Counted from the stretch's first letter, positions 52,644 to 63,412 are shown. The stretch: DNA of 64,000 nucleotides from Flavobacterium haoranii (GCA_003246205.1 QKBC01000019.1:1-64000), one strand, 5' to 3'. Notes: generated from the sequence alone by a model not told the origin. Translations and numbers: made by a program.

Positions 52644-53933
52644 ATGGACTTTATAAACTCAAGAGAATTTGCAAAACAATTAGATTCTCAGGACGAATTA
52701 AATCAATACCGTAACGAATTTATTTTTCCTAAAGTAAACGGTAAACAAGTTATCTACTTTACAGGGAACTCGCTGGGACTACAGCCTAAAAATGCTAAGG
52801 TTTATGTAGATGAAGTGATGAATGATTGGGCTAATTTAGCTGTAGAAGGGCATTTTTATTCAGAAAAACCTTGGTGGGATTACCATGAGCGTTTTTGTCA
52901 GCCATTAGGCGAAATTGTAGGAGCCAAGCCTACTGAAGTAGGAGTAATGAATACCTTAACGGTTAATTTACACTTATTAATGGTATCATTTTACCAGCCG
53001 ACAGCTAAGAAATATAAGATCATTTGTGAAGAAAAAGCTTTTCCGAGCGATCAATATATGTTTCAAAGCCAAGTACATTTTCATGCAAAAACAGTAGGTT
53101 TTAATCCTGAAGAAGCTATTGTTGAAGTGAGAAAGAGAGAAGGAGAGCATACTTTAAGACTTGAAGATATTCTACAGAAAATAGAAGAAGTCGGAGACGA
53201 ATTGGCTTTGGTACTTTTCGGAGGACTAAACTATTACACTGGGCAGGTATTGGACATGAAAACAATTACTGAAGCTGGACAAAAACAAGGAGCTTATGTA
53301 GGTTGGGATTTGGCACATGCAGCAGGAAATATAGCCCTTAAATTACACGAATGGAATGTAGATTTTGCTGCTTGGTGTAGCTACAAATATATGAATTCAG
53401 GACCTGGAAATGTATCCGGATATTTTGTCCATGAAAAACATCATAACGATAATGATCTGCCACGATTTGCAGGTTGGTACGGACATAATAAAGAACGTCG
53501 TTTCTTGATGGAACCAAAATTTGATCCGGTTCATGGAGCAAACGGCTGGCAAATAAGTAATTTGCCTATTTTGTCAATGGCTCCGTATTTAGCTTCTGTA
53601 GAGATGTTTGCAAAAGTGGGTATGGAAAAGCTGATCAAAAAAAGAAATCTTATTACGGCTTATTTAGAATTTATTCTCAAAGAAATCGATGCAGAAGTTG
53701 AAGGAACTTCATTTGAAATTCTTACGCCCGAAAGCCAAAATGAAAGAGGTTGCCAGCTTTCAGTTTATTTACATGGCCAAGGAAAAGAACTATTTCATTA
53801 TTTAATGGAAAACGGAGTAATTACCGATTGGCGGGAACCGAATGTTATCCGTTTGGCACCAGCACCTTTTTATTCTTCTTTTGAAGATATGTATGAATTT
53901 GGGCAGATTTTAAGAAAAGGAATCTTGAAATAG
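52644..53933 (+). CDS. kynU: Kynureninase
   Basis: 429 residues, PLP-dependent fold-type I. It cleaves kynurenine (or 3-hydroxykynurenine) to anthranilate (or 3-hydroxyanthranilate) plus alanine. Landmarks: YFTGNSLGLQPKNAKVYVDE, EKPWWDYHERF, the EKAFPSDQYMFQSQ loop, GWDLAHAAGNIALKLHEWNVDFAAWCSYKYMNSGPG with the PLP lysine at 248, and RFAGWYGHNKERRF. Together with the downstream monooxygenase it forms the central part of tryptophan degradation or de novo NAD synthesis; kynA and other genes of the pathway are not in view. Confidence 0.97.
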   Translation: MDFINSREFAKQLDSQDELNQYRNEFIFPKVNGKQVIYFTGNSLGLQPKNAKVYVDEVMNDWANLAVEGHFYSEKPWWDYHERFCQPLGEIVGAKPTEVGVMNTLTVNLHLLMVSFYQPTAKKYKIICEEKAFPSDQYMFQSQVHFHAKTVGFNPEEAIVEVRKREGEHTLRLEDILQKIEEVGDELALVLFGGLNYYTGQVLDMKTITEAGQKQGAYVGWDLAHAAGNIALKLHEWNVDFAAWCSYKYMNSGPGNVSGYFVHEKHHNDNDLPRFAGWYGHNKERRFLMEPKFDPVHGANGWQISNLPILSMAPYLASVEMFAKVGMEKLIKKRNLITAYLEFILKEIDAEVEGTSFEILTPESQNERGCQLSVYLHGQGKELFHYLMENGVITDWREPNVIRLAPAPFYSSFEDMYEFGQILRKGILK

Positions 53934-54038
53934 AACAAAAACTAAAAATATTTAGAAAAAGAACGTAAAAAGAGACAAGAAAAGTAAAAAATTCGTACAT
54001 TAGCTTGTGTAATTTGCTATTAACCAAACCATAAATGT

Positions 54039-54635
54039 ATGAATCACTTTATTGTAGAAGAATGGAGAGAGTTTGTACCCGATTTTGAACTTAAAAAACG
54101 TTATCTAGTATCAAATTTAGGTAGAATAAAAAGTTGTGATAGAGATTTTGAGAATTGTCTGTTATTAAAGGGGTCCTTAACAGATGGTTATAACTTTTTA
54201 AATTTTTCCAGAAGTATAGACGGTAAGAAAAAATACATTCATTATTCCTATCATTTTTTAGTTGCATCATTGTTTATCGAAAAAAAGGATAATGATCAAA
54301 CCCATGTTATCCATTTAGATTATGATCGGCAAAATAACCGTATAGACAATCTGAAATGGGCTACGTATGAAGAAATGTTGGAACACGGGCAAAAAAGTCC
54401 TCATGTTAAGGAAGCTAAAAGAAAATTAGTCGAATTTAACAAGAAGAGAGACGGACAAAAACTGACAGTGAATGATGTTATACGTTTAAAAAAGAAATTA
54501 TTAGATCCCAATAGAAAAACCAGACATAAGATCTTAGCGAAACAATTTGGCATTACAGAAATGCAAGTATATCGTATCAAGTCAGGAGAAAACTGGGGAC
54601 ATATTCAAGTAAATATTAAAGGAGCTGAAAATTAA
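54039..54635 (+). CDS. NUMOD4/HNH endonuclease-like protein
   Basis: 198 residues. EEWREFVPDFELKKRYLVSNLGRIKS at 7-32 is a NUMOD4 motif. An HNH_3-like core follows, with THVIHLDYDRQNNRIDNLKWATYEE, where the usual HxDGNxxNN is altered to HLDYDRQNN. The C-terminal ~60 residues (LTVNDVIRLKKKLL, then HKILAKQFGITEMQVYRIKSGENW) form a helix-turn-helix of the NUMOD1 kind. Homing endonucleases carry these parts, but there is no intron or intein here. It lies between kynU and kmo, so it could be a free-standing or domesticated nuclease/regulator. Confidence 0.85.
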   Translation: MNHFIVEEWREFVPDFELKKRYLVSNLGRIKSCDRDFENCLLLKGSLTDGYNFLNFSRSIDGKKKYIHYSYHFLVASLFIEKKDNDQTHVIHLDYDRQNNRIDNLKWATYEEMLEHGQKSPHVKEAKRKLVEFNKKRDGQKLTVNDVIRLKKKLLDPNRKTRHKILAKQFGITEMQVYRIKSGENWGHIQVNIKGAEN

Positions 54636-54646
54636 GCTCCTTTTTT
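54618..54646 (+). terminator. Intrinsic terminator overlapping the HNH gene end
   Basis: AAAGGAGCT/AGCTCCTTT with loop GAAAATTA and a T-run; the stop codon lies in the loop/stem junction. Confidence 0.8.
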
Positions 54647-54674
54647 ATTAGGCAAAAAAAGAGACTTATAAAGC

Positions 54675-54702
54675 TTGTTTCTCAATAATATCTGTAACTT
54701 TG
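54675..54702 (+). promoter_or_regulatory. Promoter of the kynurenine 3-monooxygenase gene
   Basis: TTG (54675-54677), 17 bp, then TAACTTTG (54695-54702). The in-frame TTG at 54700 falls inside this box, so translation should begin at the ATG at 54733. Confidence 0.65.
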
Positions 54703-54732
54703 TTTATTATACATTTTAAGTCTTTTTCTTTA

Positions 54733-56076
54733 ATGCAAGAACCAAAAAAGATAGCGGTAGTCGGGGCCGGATTAGTAGGTACTTTATTAGCTATATATTT
54801 AAAAAGAGCCGGACATACCGTTCACGTTTACGATAGAAGTAAAGATATAAGAACCGTCGAATTTTCAGGTCGTTCTATTAATCTGGTAATGTCCGATAGA
54901 GGTTGGAAAGCCTTAGAAAAACTAGGATTAGATTCTGAAATCAGAAAGATTGGGATTCCGGTATACAAAAGAGCTATTCACTTAGCAGATGCTTCTTTAA
55001 ATTATCAGAATTACGGTAAAGAAGATCAAGCTATTTTTTCACTTTCCAGAGGAATTTTAAACCGAAAAATGATTGATTTGGCAGAAGCCGAAGGTGTTCA
55101 GTTTTTCTTTGAAAGTAAAATTTGGGATATAACTTTGGCTACTGCAACACTTCACGAAGGAAATTCAGAAAGAGGCGAATGGCATGATTTAGACTATGAT
55201 ATTGTTTTTGGTGCCGATGGTGCTTTTTCAAGAATTCGCCACCGTATGCAACGCCAAAGCATGTTTAATTACTCACAAGAGTTTTTAAAATTAGGCTACA
55301 AAGAGCTTCACATTCCTGCAAATCCTGATGGAACTCATAAAATAGATCCGAATTCATTACATATTTGGCCTAGAGGACAATTTATGTTGATGGCATTAGC
55401 CAATACAAACGGAAGTTTTACCTGTACTTTATTTATGCCGCATGAAGGCGAAAATTCGTTTGAACAATTAAAAGATAAAGCTACTTTAGAAGCCTTTTTT
55501 GCTCAATATTTTCCGGATACTAAGGAAGTAATACCGAATTTAGTTGAAGATTTCTTTAAAAACCCTACTAGCTATTTAGTAACCATGAAATGTTATCCTT
55601 GGACTTTTGAGGATAAAGTAGCTTTGATTGGTGATGCTTGTCATGCTATCGTTCCTTTTTATGGTCATGGAATGAATGCCGGTTTTGAAGATATAACCAT
55701 TTTGGTAGAAATGATGGAAAAATATGGTAACGATTGGGGAACTATTTTTGACGAATATCAGCAATCAAGAAAACCAAATGCCGATGCCATTGCGGAACTA
55801 TCCTATAGAAATTTTATGGAGATGAGTTCTAAAACTGCTGATGATAAATTCCATTTGCAGAAAAAAATTGAAAAATGGTTTTCAGAAAAACATCCCGATA
55901 AGTGGGCTCCGTTATACAGCCGAGTAACATTTAGTCACCAACCTTATGCTGAAGCATTGGCGGAAGGAGACAAACAAAATGCAATTATGCAAGAAATTTT
56001 AGCAATGGATAAAATTGAAGAAATTTGGGATACCGAACCTATCGAACACAGAATATTAGACTTATTAGCAAAATAA
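54733..56076 (+). CDS. kmo: Kynurenine 3-monooxygenase (FAD-dependent)
   Basis: 447 residues from the ATG at 54733. FAD/NADPH hydroxylase that turns kynurenine into 3-hydroxykynurenine. The dinucleotide motif is IAVVGAGLVGTLLAIYLKRAGH, followed by FSGRSINLVMSDRGWKAL, DIVFGADGAFSRIRHRMQ (the DG motif) and ALIGDACHAIVPFYGHGMNAGFEDITIL (GD motif), all typical of bacterial KMO. The C-terminal part resembles the bacterial, non-membrane-anchored group. It has its own promoter after the HNH gene and a terminator. With kynU it points to the kynurenine route to quinolinate/NAD or tryptophan breakdown. Confidence 0.95.
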   Translation: MQEPKKIAVVGAGLVGTLLAIYLKRAGHTVHVYDRSKDIRTVEFSGRSINLVMSDRGWKALEKLGLDSEIRKIGIPVYKRAIHLADASLNYQNYGKEDQAIFSLSRGILNRKMIDLAEAEGVQFFFESKIWDITLATATLHEGNSERGEWHDLDYDIVFGADGAFSRIRHRMQRQSMFNYSQEFLKLGYKELHIPANPDGTHKIDPNSLHIWPRGQFMLMALANTNGSFTCTLFMPHEGENSFEQLKDKATLEAFFAQYFPDTKEVIPNLVEDFFKNPTSYLVTMKCYPWTFEDKVALIGDACHAIVPFYGHGMNAGFEDITILVEMMEKYGNDWGTIFDEYQQSRKPNADAIAELSYRNFMEMSSKTADDKFHLQKKIEKWFSEKHPDKWAPLYSRVTFSHQPYAEALAEGDKQNAIMQEILAMDKIEEIWDTEPIEHRILDLLAK

Positions 56077-56105
56077 AAAAAGCGGTTTTTAAAACCGCTT
56101 TTTTT
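56075..56105. terminator. Bidirectional intrinsic terminator
   Basis: AAAAAAGCGGTTT pairs with AAACCGCTTTTTT between the convergent kmo and cupin genes. Confidence 0.88.
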
Positions 56106-56463
56106 ATTCTTCTCTATGAACACTTTCTATAGTGAAGGCCGGTTGGCAAATGGCTAAATATTCACAAGGTTCTTCAAATGGATTGGAATATTGAATTCTT
56201 GTATTTTTTTCTATTTTAATAGACTGACCTGTTTCCAGAACTACAATTTCGTCTTCAATGATAAATTGCTTTTTTCCTTTAATGATATACGTGTATTCAT
56301 CAAACTCGGGAGTTTGAAACGGTTCGCTCCAACCTGGCGGCGCAATCATGTGAGCAATAGAAATTTCTTTATTATTGGTAGTTACTCCATGATGTTCTTC
56401 AATGAGTTTTCCATCAGTAGTGGGAACTACAAAAGGCGATTTTTGAATGAAATACTTTTTCAT
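56104..56463 (-). CDS. Cupin-domain protein
   Basis: 119 residues, a single cupin barrel without a signal peptide. Visible motifs are GWSEPFQTPEFDEYTYIIKGKKQFIIEDEIVVLETGQSIKIEKNTRIQYSNP, corresponding to cupin motifs 1 and 2. The metal-binding histidines of motif 1 are mostly replaced (Glu and Gln), so it may not be a metal enzyme. It lies 3 nt after the HerA-like ATPase gene on the same strand, so they are cotranscribed, but no shared function is apparent. Confidence 0.82.
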   Translation of the reverse strand: MKKYFIQKSPFVVPTTDGKLIEEHHGVTTNNKEISIAHMIAPPGWSEPFQTPEFDEYTYIIKGKKQFIIEDEIVVLETGQSIKIEKNTRIQYSNPFEEPCEYLAICQPAFTIESVHREE

Positions 56464-56466
56464 AAT

Positions 56467-57993
56467 TTATTTCTTCATTATTTTCATTAAAATTCCCATG
56501 GCACCTCTTATAAATGTTGCACTGGTCAATACTTTTACAATAGGATTTTGAGCTGTACTTTTTCTTGTGGTAGAACTCGAACGCTTATTTTCTTTAGTTT
56601 CTTGTTTCTTTTCTTCTTCTTTAGCTGCAATTTCTTGTGCTTGTTCGATCTTTTTGGTTAAAATTTCATAAGCACTTTCACGATCGATTTCTTCATTGTA
56701 TTTTTTGACCAATTTAGATTTAGCGATACAATTTGCAATTTCAGCATCCGTTAAAACATCCATTCTACTCATTGGAGCACGTAGCATAGTAGCAGCCAAA
56801 GGCGTTGGAATTCCTTTTTCGTTAAGAGCGGTTACAAAAGCTTCTCCAATTCCTAAAGAAGTCAAAACTTCATCGGTTTTATAATATTCAGAAATAGGAT
56901 AATTTTCGGAAGTCATTTTAATCGCTTTTCGGTCATTAGCAGTAAACGCACGTAAAGCATGTTGGATTTTTAAACCTAATTGTGCCAAAACATCACTTGG
57001 AACATCCATTGGATTTTGAGTAATGAAATAAACGCCAATTCCTTTGGAACGAATCAATTTTACAATAGTTTCAATTTGGTCTAAAAGCGCTTTACTGGCT
57101 TGGTCAAAAATTAAATGCGCTTCGTCAATAAAAATCACCAATTCAGGTTGGCCACTATCGCCTTGTTCCGGCATTGTATTATAAATTTCGGCTAATAAAC
57201 TCAGCATAAAAGTAGAGAAAAGCTTTGGTCGGTCTTGAATGTCGGTTAGACGAATGATGTTCACATAACCATTTCCATTTTCATCAATTCGCATTAAATC
57301 GTCAATTTCAAATGATTTTTCGCCAAAGAACAAATCAGCACCTTGTTGCTCTAATTCAATTGTTTTTCTTAAGATAGAACCTGTTGAAGCGGTAGAAATT
57401 CTTCCATAAGAAGCTGTAAATTCATCTTTTCCTTCTTCGGTTGCATATTGCAGTACTTTTTTAAAGTCTTTTAAGTCTAAAAGCGGAATATTGTTATCAT
57501 CACAATATTTAAAAATAACAGAAACAACGCCTGATTGGGTATCGTTTAAATCTAAAATTCGGGAAAATAAAACCGGACCAAATTCGGAAACGGTAGCTCT
57601 TAACCGAACGCCATCTTGTTTAGAAATAGTCATTAATTCTACCGGAAATCCTTTGGTTTCATAAGGTAAAGTAATTTTAGCATGACGTTCGGTAATAAAT
57701 GGTTTTTCTTCGCCCGGCATCGCAATACCTGAGAAATCACCTTTGATGTCCATCATCAACACCGGAATTCCCTTAGCCGATAATTGTTCTGATAAAACCT
57801 GGATTGTTTTGGTTTTTCCGGTTCCTGTTGCTCCGGCTATCAGTCCATGACGATTTAAGGTTTTTAAAGGAATATTTATGTGAGCGTTGCCGACAGCTTC
57901 ACCGTCTAAAATAGCACCGCCCAGAGTTATAAAATCACCTTTGCAGCTATATCCGTTTACAATATGTTCTCTAAAAGCTTCAATTCTATCCAT
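56467..57993 (-). CDS. HerA-like (DUF853/YjgR family) ATPase
   Basis: 508 residues. The N-terminal region ends in Walker A GATGTGKTK at about 54-62, followed by VLMMDIKGDFSGIAMPG; Walker B is LVIFIDEAHLIFDQAS; sensor/arginine-finger regions follow (YFITQNPMDVPSDVLAQLGLKIQHALRAFT). The last ~90 residues are a Lys/Glu-rich region with a basic C-terminus. The family is related to HerA/FtsK translocases; its role in E. coli (YjgR) is unclear. Divergent from the SDR gene; upstream of the cupin gene. Confidence 0.92.
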   Translation of the reverse strand: MDRIEAFREHIVNGYSCKGDFITLGGAILDGEAVGNAHINIPLKTLNRHGLIAGATGTGKTKTIQVLSEQLSAKGIPVLMMDIKGDFSGIAMPGEEKPFITERHAKITLPYETKGFPVELMTISKQDGVRLRATVSEFGPVLFSRILDLNDTQSGVVSVIFKYCDDNNIPLLDLKDFKKVLQYATEEGKDEFTASYGRISTASTGSILRKTIELEQQGADLFFGEKSFEIDDLMRIDENGNGYVNIIRLTDIQDRPKLFSTFMLSLLAEIYNTMPEQGDSGQPELVIFIDEAHLIFDQASKALLDQIETIVKLIRSKGIGVYFITQNPMDVPSDVLAQLGLKIQHALRAFTANDRKAIKMTSENYPISEYYKTDEVLTSLGIGEAFVTALNEKGIPTPLAATMLRAPMSRMDVLTDAEIANCIAKSKLVKKYNEEIDRESAYEILTKKIEQAQEIAAKEEEKKQETKENKRSSSTTRKSTAQNPIVKVLTSATFIRGAMGILMKIMKK

Positions 57994-58123
57994 TTTTTAA
58001 CTTTTTTCCAAATTTATAAAATTGAACGATAAATTGGAGAAATAGAGGAAAGACATTCTTTAAAAAATACGCATTTTTTTTATTCTTTTATCTTATGTAC
58101 TTTCGCAAAACAAATTTTAAACT

Positions 58124-58927
58124 ATGAGTAAAGTTGTTTTCATAACAGGTGGTTCATCAGGAATTGGTAAAGCGGTTGGTGTTTTTCTAAAAAATAAAGG
58201 ATTTACAGTGTATGGAACGAGTAGAAATCCGGAACGTTTTCCTGATGCCGAAATCAATTTAGTTACTCTTGATGTTAGAAATACCGAAAGCATTACCAAA
58301 GCAATACAGGAGGTTGTAAATAAAGAAGGTAAAATTGATGTATTGATTAACAATGCCGGAGTTGGTATTACAGGGCCATTAGAAGAAATTCCTGCCGAAG
58401 AAATTAAAAACAACTTTGAAACTAATTTGTTTGGTCCCATTGAAGTGATGAAAGCGGTTTTGCCTTATATGCGTGACAAAAAATCGGGAGTTATTATTAA
58501 TGTAACTTCCATTGCAGGTTATATGGGATTGCCTTTTAGAAGTGTGTATTCGGCTTCAAAAGGTGCTTTAGAATTGATTACGGAAGCGATTCGTATGGAA
58601 GTAAAACCTTTTGGTGTTCATATAACCAATGTAGCTCCGGGCGATTTTGCAACGAATATTGCAGCAGGTCGTTATCATGCGCCTTTGGTAAAAGGTTCTG
58701 CTTATGAAACTACTTATGGAGGAACTTTGGCAACCATGAACGAACATGTCGATGCGGGAAGTAATCCTATTGAAATGGCAGAAGCTATTTATGCAATTAT
58801 TCAAGATCCGAATCCAAAGGTTCATTATAAAGTGGGGGCTTTTATGCAAAAGTTTTCCATTGTGCTGAAACGTGTACTTCCGGATAAAGTATATGAAAAG
58901 TTATTGATGAATCATTATAAATTGTAA
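58124..58927 (+). CDS. Short-chain dehydrogenase/reductase
   Basis: 267 residues, classical SDR. Cofactor motif FITGGSSGIGKAVGVFL (TGxxxGIG), structural NNAGVG, catalytic Ser in NVTSIAGYMG and the YxxxK motif as YSASKGAL, then PGDFATNIAA. It uses NAD(P)H to reduce or oxidise an unknown carbonyl or alcohol. The C-terminus (FSIVLKRVLPDKVYEKLLMNHYKL) resembles the retinol-dehydrogenase-like subgroup. 45 nt upstream of the aldolase gene on the same strand. Substrate unknown. Confidence 0.93.
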   Translation: MSKVVFITGGSSGIGKAVGVFLKNKGFTVYGTSRNPERFPDAEINLVTLDVRNTESITKAIQEVVNKEGKIDVLINNAGVGITGPLEEIPAEEIKNNFETNLFGPIEVMKAVLPYMRDKKSGVIINVTSIAGYMGLPFRSVYSASKGALELITEAIRMEVKPFGVHITNVAPGDFATNIAAGRYHAPLVKGSAYETTYGGTLATMNEHVDAGSNPIEMAEAIYAIIQDPNPKVHYKVGAFMQKFSIVLKRVLPDKVYEKLLMNHYKL

Positions 58928-58972
58928 TTTTGCGCTCTGAAATAACACAACGTAACATAATATAGACAAACT

Positions 58973-59629
58973 ATGAAATTTTTTATTGACACAGCTAATT
59001 TAGAACAAATTAAAGAGGCTCAGGAATTAGGAGTTTTAGATGGTGTAACTACAAACCCATCATTAATGGCTAAAGAAGGTATTACAGGAAAAAATAATAT
59101 CTTAAAACATTATGTAGATATTTGTAATATCGTTGATGGTGATGTAAGTGCAGAAGTTATTGCTACTGATTTTGAAGGAATGATTAAAGAAGGCGAGGAG
59201 TTAGCTGAATTGCATGAACAAATCGTAGTTAAAATTCCTATGACTAAAGACGGAATTAAAGCGTGTAAATATTTTTCTGATAAAGGAATCAGAACTAATG
59301 TAACTTTAGTTTTTTCTGCTGGCCAAGCATTATTAGCTGCTAAAGCCGGAGCTACTTATGTTTCTCCTTTCTTAGGTAGATTAGACGATATTTCTACAGA
59401 TGGTTTAAATTTGATTGAAGAAATTCGTGAAATTTATGATAATTATGGTTTTGAAACGGAAATTTTAGCGGCATCTATTCGTCATACCATGCACATTGTA
59501 AATTGTGCCAAAATTGGTGCTGATGTTATGACAGGGCCTTTATCTTCAATTCTAGGATTATTGAAACATCCGTTAACAGATATAGGTTTGGCTCAGTTTT
59601 TAGCAGATTATGCAAAAGGAAATAAATAA
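58973..59629 (+). CDS. fsa: Fructose-6-phosphate aldolase / transaldolase (TalC/FSA type)
   Basis: 218 residues, the short transaldolase group. [36 protein letters not shown] is diagnostic, the Schiff-base lysine is in [10 protein letters not shown] (near 85), and [32 protein letters not shown] and [24 protein letters not shown] complete the barrel. Members act either as transaldolase in the pentose phosphate pathway or as fructose-6-phosphate aldolase; motifs alone do not decide between them. Cytoplasmic decamer in the family. Confidence 0.93.
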   Translation: MKFFIDTANLEQIKEAQELGVLDGVTTNPSLMAKEGITGKNNILKHYVDICNIVDGDVSAEVIATDFEGMIKEGEELAELHEQIVVKIPMTKDGIKACKYFSDKGIRTNVTLVFSAGQALLAAKAGATYVSPFLGRLDDISTDGLNLIEEIREIYDNYGFETEILAASIRHTMHIVNCAKIGADVMTGPLSSILGLLKHPLTDIGLAQFLADYAKGNK

Positions 59630-59645
59630 GAGTAAATACTAGAAT

Positions 59646-59678
59646 AAAAAAACGGCATTTTTTAAATGCCGTTTTTTT
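59646..59678. terminator. Bidirectional intrinsic terminator
   Basis: AAAAAAACGGCATTT/AAATGCCGTTTTTTT with loop TTT, between the convergent aldolase and thioredoxin-fold lipoprotein genes. Confidence 0.92.
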
Positions 59679-61083
59679 ATTCTAGATTTTTATAAAAGTT
59701 GATGTCAAATAAATTGGCAAAACCATTTTTAATCGTTCCGTCCGGATTTAATACAATTACCCGGTGTACTTTAGTAATTACCCATTCTTTCTTAATATCC
59801 GAAAAATCGGTTGATTTGTATTCATTGATTTGGTCTAATTGAAAACCTTTAAGAGCTTTTCTCCAGTTTTCTTCCGAATCATTGATGTTGATAGCTACAA
59901 AATTAACATTAGGAAATCGTTTTTTGAGCTCAGCAATTTTTCCGTGAGAAGATTTTAAGTGTGATTCAGCATTAGTTGTCCAAAAGAAAACAACGGTTTC
60001 CTTATTTTGTGTCAATTCTTCTACCGGAACAGTTTTATTTTGCTGGTCGATTAGACTTACTTTCGGCAAATGTTTTCCGATGACTAGTTTTTGAACGGCT
60101 TCAGAGATTTCTCGAACTTCTTTTTGTTGTTCTTTATCGGTTGAAAGCTCTAAATAACGATCAATAAACTTTTTATTGTTATACATGTTCTGATCTTCCA
60201 ACAGATACATATAAGCAATATTATTTAAAATAACGTTTTTAATTCGTTGGTCCTTAACCAAAGTATCGGCTATATTTAGCTTTAAAATGTTATTGTCTAG
60301 TGAATCGTCGTTGAATTTTCCACCGTTTTTAGTGAATGTAATATTGCTTAGTAATGCTGATACATATTTTATAAATGGTGAAAAATTAGTTAAATCTTTA
60401 TTGTTGTAATGCAAAGATTTACGATAGCTATAGTAATTTTTAGGAAGGTTTTGGTAAACCTGTTCTCCTGTTTTAAACTGGTGAGCAAAAGGATAGATCT
60501 CTTTTTTCATATAGTGATTGAAATCTAAACTGGCTTTTGCAACAGAATCAAATCCGGATCCCCAACCGACTTGGGCTCTTCTTTTTAAATAAAAAGCCTT
60601 TTTACTGTTATAACTGGAATCAATTAAATGTTCAAAATCGCCTAAATTATAGTCGATAGCTTCAAACAATCTGTCTTTATCCCTGTCATTTCTAAGATAT
60701 AGGTCTATTAAAAAATTGTTCTTATCTTCGCCTCTTCCGCAAAAAGCTAATGAATTATCAAAATCAAAAGCATTCAACCGGATCATTAAACTATCATTCT
60801 TTTCAAAATAGATGTATTGATATTCCGGTTCACATTTAAAAGTGTAAAGTCCGGGCGTCAAAGAATCAAATTTTTTATAAAATCGGTTTTTTTTATCAAG
60901 AAAAAGAGTGTCCAATACTTTTCCATCCTTCATAAAAAGCACAAATGGGCTTTGAGGATTAATGATTTCTCCACCAAAATATGCTATATAATTATCCGGC
61001 TCAAATACTTTTTTACAAGAAGTAAAAAAAGGTGAAAGTAGGATAGATGGGGTTAATAGATATAGTAGGTATTTCCTAATCAT
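59677..61083 (-). CDS. Thioredoxin-fold (TlpA-like) lipoprotein without CxxC
   Basis: 468 residues. Lipoprotein signal with Cys23 (LTPSILLSPFFTSCKKVFEPDN). An N-terminal beta-sandwich (YIAYFGGEIINPQSPFVLFMKDGKVLDTLFLDKKNRF, resembling DUF4369) and a helical middle are followed by a thioredoxin-fold C-terminus: GKHLPKVSLIDQQNKTVPVEEL, VVFFWTTNAESH at 364-375, FPNVNFVAININDSEENW and VIVLNPDGTIKNGFANL. Where TlpA has WATWCPPC this protein has WTTNAESH, so both redox cysteines are Ala372 and His375 and no thiol chemistry is expected. It may bind rather than reduce partners. Convergent with the aldolase. Confidence 0.85.
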   Translation of the reverse strand: MIRKYLLYLLTPSILLSPFFTSCKKVFEPDNYIAYFGGEIINPQSPFVLFMKDGKVLDTLFLDKKNRFYKKFDSLTPGLYTFKCEPEYQYIYFEKNDSLMIRLNAFDFDNSLAFCGRGEDKNNFLIDLYLRNDRDKDRLFEAIDYNLGDFEHLIDSSYNSKKAFYLKRRAQVGWGSGFDSVAKASLDFNHYMKKEIYPFAHQFKTGEQVYQNLPKNYYSYRKSLHYNNKDLTNFSPFIKYVSALLSNITFTKNGGKFNDDSLDNNILKLNIADTLVKDQRIKNVILNNIAYMYLLEDQNMYNNKKFIDRYLELSTDKEQQKEVREISEAVQKLVIGKHLPKVSLIDQQNKTVPVEELTQNKETVVFFWTTNAESHLKSSHGKIAELKKRFPNVNFVAININDSEENWRKALKGFQLDQINEYKSTDFSDIKKEWVITKVHRVIVLNPDGTIKNGFANLFDINFYKNLE

Positions 61084-61181
61084 TAAATTACATTCATAAT
61101 GGTTACAGACAAATGTATAAGTTATTCATTAATGCCCTTGTTAATAGACAGTTAAAATAAGCCTATATTTATTCTAAATAA

Positions 61182-62858
<1,677 letters not shown>

Positions 62859-62862
62859 AACG

Positions 62863-62896
62863 AAAAAACTCCCGCAATTGCGGGAGTTTTTTTATT
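62863..62896. terminator. Bidirectional intrinsic terminator
   Basis: A 30-nt perfect palindrome AAAAAACTCCCGCAA/TTGCGGGAGTTTTTT, between the convergent ABC-F and ferredoxin-like genes. Confidence 0.92.
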
Positions 62897-63098
62897 TCTT
62901 TATACTCAAAGCACCACTCGGACATTTTGCGACTTGATCGATTAATTCTTGTGAACTTGCATGTTCTGGTTTTACCCATGGTTTTTCTTTTGGATTGTAT
63001 ACATTGGGTAACGTTTTAACACAAATCCCGGAATGAATACATTTCTCGGGTTTCCATATTATGGTAACCTCTCCGTTTGTATATTCTTTTTGTTCCAT
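62892..63098 (-). CDS. Divergent [4Fe-4S] mono-cluster protein (Fer4_19 family)
   Basis: 68 residues: EVTIIWKPEKCIHSGICVKTLPNVYNPKEKPWVKPEHASSQELIDQVAKCPSGALSI. The CIHSGIC pair and the late KCPSGAL cysteine are the conserved residues of this small divergent ferredoxin family, which often accompanies GNAT acetyltransferase and OsmC genes, as here. It is the last gene of a leftward group (26 nt from the GNAT gene). Function in electron transfer or redox sensing is presumed. Confidence 0.88.
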   Translation of the reverse strand: MEQKEYTNGEVTIIWKPEKCIHSGICVKTLPNVYNPKEKPWVKPEHASSQELIDQVAKCPSGALSIKK

Positions 63099-63124
63099 AA
63101 TTTAAAGTTTTAAGGGAGTAGTTT

Positions 63125-63406
63125 TTAAAATTGAATATCCTGTATTTCAGGTGTTTTGTCAAAAAAACTTTTTGCAAACGGACATAAAGGTAGTATTTTT
63201 AAATGATTTTTTCTAGCAAAAGCGACAGCTTCCATAACCAGTTTTTTACCAACACCGGTTCCTTTAAATTCATCATTTACTTCTGTATGGTCAATTATAA
63301 ATTTGTCTTTTCCTGCCCAGGTATAAGTCATTAAACCTGCTGTTTTACCATCAGAAAGGGCTTTGAAATTTCCTGCTTTTTCTGTATTGTGTTGAATAAT
63401 TTCCAT
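63125..63406 (-). CDS. GNAT-family N-acetyltransferase (small, COG2388-like)
   Basis: 93 residues, a minimal GNAT fold: AGLMTYTWAGKDKFIIDHTEVNDEFKGTGVGKKLVMEAVAFARKNHLKILPLCPFAKSFFDKTPE. The acetyl-CoA pyrophosphate loop is KGTGVGKKL and the LCPFAKSFF end is typical of this short group (YidJ/YjdJ-like). Substrate unknown. It lies 6 nt after the OsmC gene and before the Fe-S gene, a grouping seen in other bacteria, so a shared stress function is likely. Confidence 0.9.
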   Translation of the reverse strand: MEIIQHNTEKAGNFKALSDGKTAGLMTYTWAGKDKFIIDHTEVNDEFKGTGVGKKLVMEAVAFARKNHLKILPLCPFAKSFFDKTPEIQDIQF

Positions 63407-63412
63407 AGTTTT

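Noticed and set aside
52481..52714. 77-codon open frame overlapping SRP RNA and the kynU start
   Set aside because: It runs through a well-defined structural RNA and its terminator and has no coding character.
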